11,171 bases of DNA, from contig JALLPB010001111.1 in assembly GCA_036939975.1 (NCBI GenBank), positions 1 to 11,171 on the forward strand, in the 5' to 3' direction. The notes beneath the pieces were generated by a model. That model saw nothing but the letters and a program-made list of their open reading frames with translations. It had not been told where the DNA came from and searched no databases. The DNA is from Cyclostephanos tholiformis (Eukaryota; Bacillariophyta; Thalassiosirophyceae; Thalassiosirales; Thalassiosiraceae). Position numbers and translations under genes: made by a program. This document shows, in pieces, positions 1 through 7,059 of the stretch (the stretch's first letter is position 1; every line of letters begins with the position of its first letter).

Positions 1-725
1 GCAGCCAAGCAGCAGTGCTACTACATCAGTAATGTGCTAAAGAAGCCCCAGCAAGCCCCTGTAAGGTATTTCTTCCACAAGTAAAACAGCTCAATGGCTA
101 CCTCTTTTACCTACCTTGTACCTACGACAGCCCTTGCACGACCACATCAACTAAGCCCATCGTAGCCTACAATGAGGCTGAACTAGCGAGCCTTCTCCTT
201 TGCATGTGTCCCGAGTCTTGGCAGGACCAATACGATCTCAATCAGGAAGCACTTCCCACAAGTGTTAGGAAGCTCCTGGTTGTTCTTGAGAACATTAAAA
301 AAATCGTAGTGAATTCCAATGCAAAGGAAAAGACCGCAAAAGAAAGCTCTGAGAAAACCACTGGAAAGCAAAAGAAAGGTGAGTGCAAGGGTAGTAGTTC
401 CAACAACTAAAGTATCCTTAAGAAGGTGAGAGTCGAGAAAAGCTGTGCACTGTGCCAGAAACATGGGGGCGAGCACACAACCCATAATACCGGTGAATGC
501 CATAAGTACGAGAAAGATGGAACCATTAAGAAGGGTTTCAGCAGAAAGGCAGCCATTGGACAGAAACACAATGGCTATAATAAGAAAGAAAATGCCAATT
601 CCTTTGCGCAGTTTACGGACCATTTCTTGAAACTTGAGAAGACTGTGAAAAAGGCCCAGAAAAGCTTGCGCAAGAAGAAACATTGCCACAAATACAGCGA
701 CTCTAGTGATTCCAACTCGGAATAG
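1..725 (+). pseudogene. Ty3/gypsy-like Gag fragment, broken
   Basis: This is the C-terminal part of a retrotransposon Gag, cut by the left window edge. Reading begins in frame 1 (YYISNVLKKP...VRYFFHK), hits a stop at 82-84, and resumes one frame over at about 81 with VKQLNGYL. It then stays open through IVAYNEAELA and CPESWQDQY to a single in-frame TAA at 408-410, and continues in the same frame to TAG at 723-725. A zinc knuckle CX2CX9HX4C (CALCQKHGG...HNTGEC) lies at about 447-503, followed by a Lys-rich, probably coiled segment and a Ser/Asp/Glu tail (SDSSDSNSE). Gag packages element RNA into virus-like particles in the cytoplasm. The residue pattern resembles diatom gypsy-type Gags from memory. 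The frameshift and stop mark it as a fossil. The matching protease end at 2712-2841 probably belongs to the same element. Confidence 0.6.
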
Positions 726-762
726 GATAGTGGGTATGGTAGTACTGTAGGATCTGTACAAG

Positions 763-828
763 CTAATATCGAATATCGGTAACATTGCAGTTAAGTACAT
801 AGCTCTGTCGTAACTTCAAAGTTATGGG
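763..828. repeat. Degenerate copy of the palindrome family
   Basis: Bases 763-776 (CTAATATCGAATAT) are an exact inverted copy of 885-898 in the first full palindrome. Bases 809-828 (CGTAACTTCAAAGTTATGGG) repeat its core with a few changes. The piece looks like a decayed or partial third member of the array and separates the Gag remnant from the full palindromes. I see no gene between 726 and 883. Confidence 0.5.
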
Positions 829-883
829 TTCATTCATGAACATAATTTCAACATTACAGGAAATGTAGTCATTTTGTAAGGGT

Positions 884-963
884 CATATTCGATATTAGAT
901 ATGGAAGGAGTAACCCGTAACTTCGAAGTTACGGGTAGCTCCTCCCATCTAATATTGAATATG
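884..963. repeat. 80-bp near-perfect palindrome, copy 1
   Basis: The segment runs from CATATTCGATATTAGAT to ATCTAATATTGAATATG and folds on itself. The centre 913-936 (ACCCGTAACTTC/GAAGTTACGGGT) is a 24-bp perfect palindrome. A 2-bp internal mismatch (911-912 against 937-938), an isolated A/C mismatch at 905/944 and a 2-nt bulge near 900 interrupt the stem. It has the form of a foldback or MITE-like element and would make a strong cruciform or RNA hairpin. No protein can be assigned. Confidence 0.85.
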
Positions 964-970
964 CAGCAAT

Positions 971-1054
971 ATCATATTCAATATTAGATGGAAGGAGTAA
1001 CCCGTAACTTCGAAGTTATGGGTAGCCCCTCCCATCAAATATCAAATATATGAT
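971..1054. repeat. 84-bp palindrome, copy 2 in tandem
   Basis: A second palindrome of the same family starts only 7 bp after copy 1. Its ends are ATCATAT (971-977) and ATATGAT (1048-1054), and its core is 1001-1022 with one G:T change from the copy 1 core. The left arm (TATTCAATATTAGATGG) matches copy 1 closely. The right arm has drifted (CCCATCAAATATCAAATAT). It abuts the LarA-like pseudogene. Confidence 0.8.
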
Positions 1055-1595
1055 TTACGGCAGCACGGACAACGAGACCGGTGAGGTTGTCATGAGGGGA
1101 CTGTACATTGGCAATGACGTGCGGTGCTACGACATGGTGGTCAATATACAGGACGAGGATGGCCATCAACGACGGGGGAGAATTGATTGTACTGGCCCCG
1201 TACGTCAAGACGTTTGGCAAGGACGAGCGAATTGACAATCTCATCCGCAGGGTGGGCTATGTTTGCACACCCACGATCATGAAGGCCATGAAGGAGGACA
1301 ATGAATTGAAAAATCGGGCCCACCTAATCCACAGCAGCTCGGAGGGTCGATTTGCAGTACTGTCCCGGGAAGTTGATTGGAATACGGCATCGGTCTTGTG
1401 AGCGAATTTTATTACATAAGCAATCCTGCCCTTGGCCTATGGGCGGTTTCTTTGCAGTTCGAGGAAAACGCAGTCGCCGCATCCTCGGCCGTGGCACACG
1501 GCAATGGAGGTACCAGTATAATATCAGGCGATCAGAAAGTGGTCAACATGAGTGGTGGTGTTGGAGGTTGGAAGCAGCCACCGTACTTTAATTAA
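1050..1595 (+). pseudogene. LarA-like (DUF2088) C-terminal pseudogene
   Basis: Fragments in two or three frames line up with the C-terminal half of nickel-dependent lactate racemase (LarA/DUF2088) family proteins. In order they are: an N-terminal piece (TGEVVMRGLYIGNDVRCYD); YRTRMAINDGGELIVLAPYV followed by FGKDERIDNLIRRVGY at about 1145-1260; AHLIHSSSEGRF at about 1318-1353; YCPGKL; and FYYISNPALGLWA at about 1408-1446. The reading ends at a TAA near 1593. LarA interconverts D- and L-lactate using a pincer nickel cofactor; other family members act on different 2-hydroxy acids. The frame changes near 1150, 1350 and 1375, about 35 residues seem missing after RCYD, and a few more before AHLIH, so it cannot be functional. 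The N-terminal catalytic half is absent. The call rests on remembered family motifs. Confidence 0.55.
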
Positions 1596-1666
1596 CTGCA
1601 CTAAACAAGAAAATGCAACATAGGCGATGCATCAATCTAACTGTAATTTCTTAGAGAAGCAGTAGT

Positions 1667-2692
1667 TTAACAAAAGGTAACATTAATCATCCTAGTTAGC
1701 CCCCCAAAATAAATTAGAATCCAATTTGGGTGAATCCCGCCTTCTGATGGATGTGAGAAATATCGCTTTGGAATTGGAGGGGAATCATCCAACCGTTCTT
1801 CACGGCAGAGGCTACGGAGGATGCGCCTGGCGGGACGGGTTCCTGCATGGAGAATGCGTATCAGGGACGTCCTCCCACCACACCCCCGACCGTACTTGTT
1901 GTCTCCCTCTTGCTCCTCTTCCTCTTCTCCTTCCTGCTCACCATCGACGTGGCGGTTCCCATTTTCGACACTGAGCAAAGGCAATGGCTTTGCCATCGAG
2001 ATACCACCGACGGGTGGGGCTTGAATGTCGGACGGACCAACGTCGAATCCACCGCCCCCTCGACACTGGGGCGGCTTTGATCCCACGCTGCCCTTGTTGG
2101 TAGATGGTCGTGGCATTGCTTCATCCAACATGTCGCGCTTCTTCCACGAGCTGGCCCTCTTCTGACCCAAGCTGGGACGACCCCTCCTGCAGCTGCCCTC
2201 GCCGCCCTCGTTCATGCCGGGGACAGACAGGTCCAACACCAACGTGGGTCCCCCAACAATGTAGGACACGGCACTGGAGATTTCGGTGGGGGTCGGCGCC
2301 GGGACGTACATCCGCTGGCACTTCAGGGCCCCAGAGATGGGATTTAGGGATCCCACGATTTCGAACGCACCAAAAGCATTGGCCCCATAGCCGCGCACAT
2401 GGACGTGCAATTCCGGTAGGAGAAAGTCGCGCCAAAGTTTATCCCCCCCATCGTTGCCCGCACCATCGCCACTGCCATCAACAACGATGTCAGCATCGGC
2501 CTTCCCCTCGAGCATCTTGTTCACGATGATGGTCAAATCGTTCTCGGCAAACACCACCTTGGCATCCATCGGGGGCAAAGAGTTGAAGTAGAGGTAGAAC
2601 ATCTCGTGTAAGCAATCTCCACCCCCTCCACCGTGGACATGGGCTATGACATTCCTAAAGTGCCCCTTGAACCTCCCGGAGGATGGACACAT
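1667..2692 (-). CDS. Hypothetical protein, G-x-G-x-N-x-FG-x-F domain
   Basis: This is a 341-codon open frame in GC-rich sequence, convergent with the LarA-like pseudogene. Residues from about 1 to 155 look like real protein: GRFKGHF, then FNSLPPMDAKVVFAENDL, an acidic Asp/Gly stretch, LWRDFLLPELHVHVRGYG, NAFGAFEIVGSLNP and LKCQRMYVPAP. The motif GYGxNxFGxFEIxGxLxxxxGxLxCQRxYVP is one I associate with unnamed diatom domain proteins. After about residue 160 it becomes low complexity (Gly-rich, an acidic EGEEEEEQEGD run) and the frame assignment is uncertain. The ATG at 2690-2692 lies inside a short hairpin next to gypsy protease sequence, so the true N-terminus is probably missing. Function is unknown. 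It is probably a truncated host-gene copy, not an active gene. Confidence 0.5.
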   Translation of the reverse strand: MCPSSGRFKGHFRNVIAHVHGGGGGDCLHEMFYLYFNSLPPMDAKVVFAENDLTIIVNKMLEGKADADIVVDGSGDGAGNDGGDKLWRDFLLPELHVHVRGYGANAFGAFEIVGSLNPISGALKCQRMYVPAPTPTEISSAVSYIVGGPTLVLDLSVPGMNEGGEGSCRRGRPSLGQKRASSWKKRDMLDEAMPRPSTNKGSVGSKPPQCRGGGGFDVGPSDIQAPPVGGISMAKPLPLLSVENGNRHVDGEQEGEEEEEQEGDNKYGRGCGGRTSLIRILHAGTRPARRILRSLCREERLDDSPPIPKRYFSHPSEGGIHPNWILIYFGGLTRMINVTFC

Positions 2693-2711
2693 CCCTGGGG
2701 GGAGGGATGTG
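2688..2711. repeat. Short inverted repeat at block junction
   Basis: CACATCCCT (2688-2696) and AGGGATGTG (2703-2711) form a 9-bp stem around a GGGGGG loop. It falls where the GC-rich host-like block ends and gypsy protease sequence resumes, so it may mark the recombination point. It could also be chance. Confidence 0.5.
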
Positions 2712-2841
2712 GAATGTGTTTGAATATGACCAAAACATGGGCAAGCCAGTGTTTGACCTCATCATTGGGTGCAACTCAATGGAGAAATTAGGTATTGTCA
2801 TGGTTTTTAAGACCAAATCAATAAGGAAAATTTCTCCAACA
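2712..2841 (+). pseudogene. Ty3/gypsy-like protease C-terminal fragment
   Basis: The + strand reads FEYDQNMGKPVFDLIIG, then CNSMEKLGIVMVFKTKSI, then RKISPT. The pattern DLIIG..(S/T)ME.LGIV..F..K(S/T)I is the C-terminal part of a gypsy-type aspartic protease leading to the reverse transcriptase. The catalytic D(T/S)G and the N-terminal half are absent; the sequence upstream is the unrelated GC-rich block. The reading is lost at the left end of the TIR element. Sequence at 11085-11171 appears to continue the same polyprotein. The assignment relies on recalled family motifs. Confidence 0.55.
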
Positions 2842-2911
2842 TACATTGAATGAAAAAGTGATTTGATGGACCACACCCAACTTTGTAATGATCTACAGGC
2901 CTCTCCAAAAA
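2842..2911 (+). repeat. Left terminal inverted repeat
   Basis: The repeat begins TACATTGAATGAAAAAG and contains ATTTGATGGACCACAC and TGATCTACA, ending in CCTCTCCAAAAA. It pairs with the reverse complement of 11015-11084 at 61 of 70 positions without gaps. Outside 2842 the similarity stops. Confidence 0.85.
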
Positions 2912-3470
2912 AATACCTGCTGTAATATGACATCACCATGAATTCATAGACGTTTAATAAGATTGTGATAGCTTATTTGCATCATAATCAAAATTTATAA
3001 TTTCCTTTGCATCACTGCAGTGATTGTAGGCATCTGTTTGCATCACCAGTTGAAATAGTTATTCAATAACCTCACCAAAATATGATAACACCCATTGGGT
3101 AGGTCACATATTATCCTTCATTAAGTCGCACCATCTCTCCCCTCTCTGTGGCAATGTCCCAAATTGTATTGTACCACCTTATTCAATTACATCACCAAAA
3201 AAATTATTGATCTGTGGGCCTCGCTGTATTGTTTTACCATATCTATTAGCATCACCAAAAACAATTAATGATTTTTGAACCTCACCATATTAATTTTTGT
3301 AACTTTTTTAGCATCACCATCAAATTTGGGTATTAAGTAGCCTAACTAAATATAAATTGATGAATTATTAGCCTCACCGTATTAATAAAATAATTTGTCT
3401 GCATCACTATTTTGCTTATATATTTATCTATGCCTCATTAATAAATATTTGTAAATTTTAACAACCTCAT
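2900..3470 (+). repeat. Left subterminal array, ~30.5-bp period
   Basis: The motif CCTCACC or CATCACC, usually followed by A-rich sequence, recurs at 2900, 2931, 2980, 3010, 3041, 3070, about 3130, 3190, 3219, 3250, 3280, 3312, 3341, 3372, 3402, 3433 and 3465. From 3190 to 3465 the spacing is 29, 31, 30, 32, 29, 31, 30, 31 and 32 bp. Several units alternate between the CATCAC and CCTCAC forms. The intervening DNA is AT-rich and not conserved, so this is a phased array of short sites and not a classical satellite. I see no gene in 2912-3437. Confidence 0.8.
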
Positions 3471-4575
3471 GGTTTGTTCTATTTTTGCCATTGGCATCCA
3501 CATACACACAATATCCAGAATGAGGTGCTGGCCTGCAAATTCTTTTATTTTTCTCTGCAGGACCAGGTTCTTTGATTTGAGATCTGCTACATTGTCATTA
3601 TCCTCCCCATCATCATACTCATCCCACATATTCATGTAATTGTCAAAAATCTCATCATCAACAATAACGGTCTTGAACTTGATATGATAACCGATGTGCC
3701 TTGATCATTAAGGTTTCTGAGGGCAAGTTCAAATCAAGCCACCTGCATCGTGTACATCTTGATTTCCTCAAACAGCTTATCAGTCTTCCGATTTCAGCCT
3801 CCTCCCTTTCACTATCCATTCTTTCTATATTCAACTTCATCTTCTCAATTATTTTAGAGCTCAAGTGAGCCACCGCCTCAGCGGTTTTATCTTGAGATCT
3901 CTCTGCCTTACCATCGATGGATAATCGGTCAGTGCCTTGGAAGCAAGCATGAAACTCAAATCCCCCCTGTGAGAGGATGATTGAGGATCATTGGCTGCAA
4001 TGTTCACATCAGCCAATTTAGAATGATGTTACAACCCCGCACCATTGACTCCACTGGCTGCAAGACATAGTCGATCAATCTTGCCATCCCTCAACTCAAG
4101 ATCCAATTCGAGTTTTGTGGTCCATTCCCTTGCAATGATGGCGTCATTCTTGGACAAATCTGCCACCAATTTGAGGTTATCGAATTTTTGCCATAGGTTG
4201 TCGTAACATTCAGCATCATTCAATATTACCATCCCTCTTGCTCAAAGCACAATCTCTTGACCTCAGATGCCATCCTAGACACGGTCCGCAGCAGCTGCAT
4301 TGGACAGGTAGGAGGATCTCTTTTGCAATTCCCTCCTCCATCTACCCTGATGCTTTTCGAGTTCCAGGACAGCAGCATTCAACACGATGTTGTTCATGAT
4401 TCGGTAAGCATGAGGATGTCATCCAATGTGGCCTCCAGCTCCCTCTTGAGATGACACACCTCCCCTCTATTCTCATGCAGGTTGATCAAAACATCCTCGC
4501 ATTCCTCTTCCCCCCTCCCCAATTTTGCCAGTTCATTGTTGTCTCCAAAGACAATGACAATGACATCTACAACAA
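3440..4575 (-). pseudogene. Decayed coiled-coil protein gene (captured?)
   Basis: On the minus strand, successive pieces in different frames make a charged, helix-rich protein. In order they are: NNELAKLGRGEEECEDVL and HLKRELEATLDDI (about 4575-4400); LNAAVLELEKHQGRWRREL (about 4390-4300); ECYDNLWQKFDNLKLVADL to LELDLELRDGKIDRL (4232-4050), ending in a TAA at 4029-4031 but open beyond it in the same frame; DKTAEAVAHLSSKIIEKMK to RMDSEREEAEIGR (about 3895-3770); LFEEIKMYTMQVA; and FKTVIVDDEIFDNYMNMWDE to ADLKSKNLVLQRKIKEF (about 3690-3530). Heptad-like Leu/Ile spacing suggests coiled coil. The upstream end appears to continue on the far side of the copia insertion (10389-10445). I do not recognise the protein. 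Position between two subterminal arrays suggests cargo captured by the TIR element. Confidence 0.5.
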
Positions 4576-4590
4576 ATGCAACAGTGATGA

Positions 4591-4595
4591 TTGAT
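4591..4595. repeat. Target-site duplication, left copy
   Basis: TTGAT directly precedes the 5' LTR and is repeated exactly after the 3' LTR at 10384-10388. Five bases is the usual duplication for Ty1/copia integration. Confidence 0.9.
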
Positions 4596-4864
4596 AGTTG
4601 GAACTCTCCCTAAAGGGTACGTACGTAATGTGCCCTTACCTAGAGTACAGAGACTCCAGAGTGCCATGTCACGACAGGTACATAAAATACCTGATTACTA
4701 CAAAGGACCATATGGAGTTCCTACATATGATACTCCTCGTAGATTAGTTGAGAGAGCAGCATATGCATTCTCACCCGCATGGTATGCCATTGCCATTAAT
4801 ACTTAGAACAACCTTTTGTCTAACAGTTAATGGTAATTGCATTGCCATTTAGTTGCTCTCAACA
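4596..4864 (+). repeat. 5' LTR of copia element
   Basis: The LTR runs from AGTTGGAACTCTCC to GCTCTCAACA. The 3' copy starts with canonical TGTTG, so the first base here has mutated T to A; CAACA at the end is the inverted partner. Alignment with 10115-10383 is gap-free, with 252 of 269 matches. The reading frame that encodes the polyprotein tail in the 3' LTR is still open here (TLPKGYVRNVPLPRV to about 4806), but lacks an upstream coding region. Confidence 0.93.
4799..4809 (+). promoter_or_regulatory. Candidate self-primer / R start in LTR
   Basis: ATACTTAGAAC inside the LTR is perfectly complementary to the 11 bases immediately after the LTR (4865-4875). In Tf1-type elements the first 11 nucleotides of the transcript pair with the primer-binding site and are cleaved off as primer. 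If that holds here, transcription would start at about 4799. No convincing TATA box is visible at the right distance; ATATGCAT at 4761 is about 38 bp upstream. The 11-mer is unchanged in the 3' LTR at 10318-10328. Confidence 0.5.
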
Positions 4865-4875
4865 GTTCTAAGTAT
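4865..4875 (+). promoter_or_regulatory. Primer-binding site, LTR-complementary
   Basis: GTTCTAAGTAT starts at the first base after the 5' LTR, the position of a primer-binding site. It does not start with TGG, so it is not complementary to the CCA end of a tRNA. It is complementary to 4799-4809, and pairing fails at the next base on both sides, so the helix is exactly 11 bp and ends at the LTR border. An alternative is priming by an internal tRNA fragment, as in Drosophila copia. Confidence 0.55.
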
Positions 4876-4999
4876 CCCTAAGACATATGGTTAGCACTAT
4901 GCCTAGTGCCGCCCATGATGCTCCCACTGCAATGCCTCGTATAACCATACACATTGTAAGCCCATTGCCTCATGTTTGACGTGACAATCAACAAAAATA

Positions 5000-6592
5000 A
5001 TGGGCATAACGATCACTATGGAAGAAGTGGCAGGCCTCCTTGGTCCAACCCTTCCTTCCACTAACCCTAGAACTAACTTCAAAAATATTCAACCCCTTTG
5101 CCAACACATTGAGCAAGCACTTCAAACTCTTCCATGCCCCCAGAGTATTCATCTTGGGTGGAAGGGCCTTGTCATGTCCCATGGCATGTATGCTTTGTTA
5201 ACACCTAACCCATTCTGCTGTCCCAATGATCCTGGCCCCACAGCAATATATACAAGGAATGACCCTGCAGACATGACCCCATTAACATGTGCAGAACAAG
5301 CATCCATAGACACTGCCTTTGCACGTGAACGACATTATTACCAGTCACTTATTAACATCGAACAAGCGTGTTTCATTGCACTCAATGCAAACATTGACAA
5401 TGCTTTCAAGGTTAGTAACATACCCACCATAGTTGGGTGGCATGCAGGCATGGAGACACGTGATATCCTTGACCAATTGTCTCAGACGTATGGCCAACCC
5501 ATGCCTGCAGCATTGGAAATAAACAATGCTACCTTTTGCGGCCCGTATTCCGCAGCAGATGCCCCCAAAGTACTCTTCCGATGCGTCAAAAATTGTGCAG
5601 AAATTGCAATCCTAGGGAATAACCCCTACACGGATAAGCAGTTGATAAATAATGCTATTTGCCTCCTCCTAACAATGGGCCTGTACCTCAGGGCCTTCAA
5701 AGAATGAGACCGTTCTCCTACCAGCAGCACAGACCTGGATTGAATTGCATTGACTAATTCAAGAATCATTCCAAAGGAGGTTAAATGCCATGGCTCTTAC
5801 AGCAGGAGGACACGGTTATGCCCCCCTGCATTTCATCAAAATGCATTCAGTATTCTAGGCACAACTGACAGCAATGATGAAGAATTGATTGCCAACACAA
5901 TTGCAACACAAGTTGCTGCTCTGACATATCAGAGCCAATTGACACTATCAACCACAGCCACAACAGGGCAGCATCAAGAAATCCAACTGGCCCAACTCAC
6001 CACCACACAAGAGGCCCAGCATGCGACAATGCATCAATTGATTGAGAGTTTGAATGCCATTGCATTCAACATCAGTGATATGGGACGTGGAATTGCCCAC
6101 TTTGGTGGTCATGGAAATGGCTGGGGACATAACCAGCACGGAGGCCATGGCTGCGGCCATGGCCCACCATTCAGGGGGGATGCTTATAATAGCAGTACGT
6201 TTCCCTTGACTGTTATGCACCCTGGCAATGCACAACATACAACAATCCCTTGACAATTTCAAGGAAATGCTCCAAGCAATATACCTGCATATTGTCTGAC
6301 TCCTCCAAATCTGGGCAGTGGAGGTTTCAGTCCCCCAGGCATCTCCCAAGGAAGCATAGTCCCCATAGGATACCCACGTGCCCCTGCCGGGCCAGCTAAT
6401 CAAGTACAACATCAACCATACTCCAAAGTGATAAAATGGTATTCCAATTGGAATAAATGCTACTTGTGTGGATTTGATGTCACTGATGGCCACACCAGTA
6501 TACAGTGCCCACCCCACCAGTGCAAAGCATCACACCAGATCACGTTCAATTGCCAGAATGCACAACAATTCATTGACCTCGGACATCCCTAG
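5000..6592 (+). pseudogene. Copia Gag, disrupted
   Basis: Gag starts at ATG 5000 (MGITITMEEVAGLLGPTLP), about 125 bp downstream of the putative primer-binding site. The first 235 codons contain CPQSIHLGWKGLVMSHGMYA and NDPGP, then IVGWHAGMETRDILDQL and QLINNAICLLLTMGLY. TGA at 5705-5707 replaces what is probably Trp before DR. The frame then shifts for about 100 bp (LPAAQTWIELH, QRRLNAMALTAGGHGYAP, with TGA at 5751-5753) and returns near 5825. A His/Gly-rich tract lies at 6098-6170. TGA at 6251-6253 is followed in frame by a zinc knuckle CX2CX7HX4C at 6458-6508, wider than the classical CX2CX4HX4C. The frame ends at 6590-6592. Gag would form particles around element RNA; this copy cannot make a full protein. 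Confidence 0.85.
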
Positions 6593-7059
6593 GCATGAGA
6601 TGCAATTCCCTGCAAACATGTGATGGGGAGGGGCAGCAAATAGGAGCGTAGCATTTAAACATGTAAACCCATTTTATGTAAACCCAGTCGACTCGTTGTA
6701 CCCCACCAAAAAGTGCTTTACTTGTGTATATGACATGGATGATGACAACATCACCATCCCCACATCAAACACTATACAAATGACACATCAAACGTGACCA
6801 CCATATCCAACTGAATATGACAACCGGGGTTGTTCAACTCCCCACAGAACATGCAATTGCAGATTCTGGGGCTACACAAATTTTTGTCATGGAAGGAATC
6901 CCTGTCATAAACAAACACCCAACTATGCAACCACTTAAAGTTGCACTGGCAGATGGATGCCAGGTGATGTCCACACACATGTGCGACATTCATATAGATG
7001 GCCTCCCAGTAACATTAACTGGGCACATCATTCTTGACCTCTCCATCGCCTCACTTTTT
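6593..7059 (+). pseudogene. Copia aspartic protease, truncated
   Basis: After a linker (HVNPFYVNPVDSLYPTKK, then DMDDDNITIPTSNT, in other frames) the frame from about 6817 reads AIADSGATQIFVMEG. It contains the DSGA active-site motif, then GHIILDLSIASLF, a typical C-terminal strand of this protease. The protease cuts the Gag-Pol polyprotein. The sequence breaks right after ASLF (about 7056): the following residues, GENVCFLIVYH, belong to integrase, so the protease C-terminus was lost in a deletion. Confidence 0.8.

Noticed and set aside
183..800. 205-codon minus-strand open frame rich in hydrophobic residues, resembling a membrane protein
   Set aside because: It lies opposite the Gag fragment, whose zinc knuckle and charged tail are recognisable. 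Lys/Asn/Glu codons read backwards give Leu/Phe/Val, so this is a shadow, and it runs into the palindrome region.
2104..2529. 141-codon plus-strand open frame rich in Arg, Pro, Ser and Trp
   Set aside because: It is the complement of the part of the minus-strand gene with a coherent domain pattern. Its composition is typical of antisense reading of GC-rich coding DNA.
2833..2841. A target duplication for the TIR element
   Set aside because: The 9 bases left of the left TIR (TCTCCAACA) do not match those right of the right TIR (ATCATCTTG), and shifting the border by a few bases gives no convincing duplication beyond a palindromic TA.
2900..3470. CRISPR array
   Set aside because: The repeated motif is only about 7 bp, degenerate, and in a eukaryotic transposon context. 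There are no long identical repeats or cas genes.
4591..4806. Small open frame in the 5' LTR taken as an independent gene
   Set aside because: It is the duplicated copy of the polyprotein tail encoded in the 3' LTR. It begins with TTG in flanking DNA and has no upstream coding context.
5948..6517. 189-codon minus-strand open frame
   Set aside because: It overlaps the Gag segment with the His/Gly tract and zinc knuckle on the plus strand, and it shows no domain.
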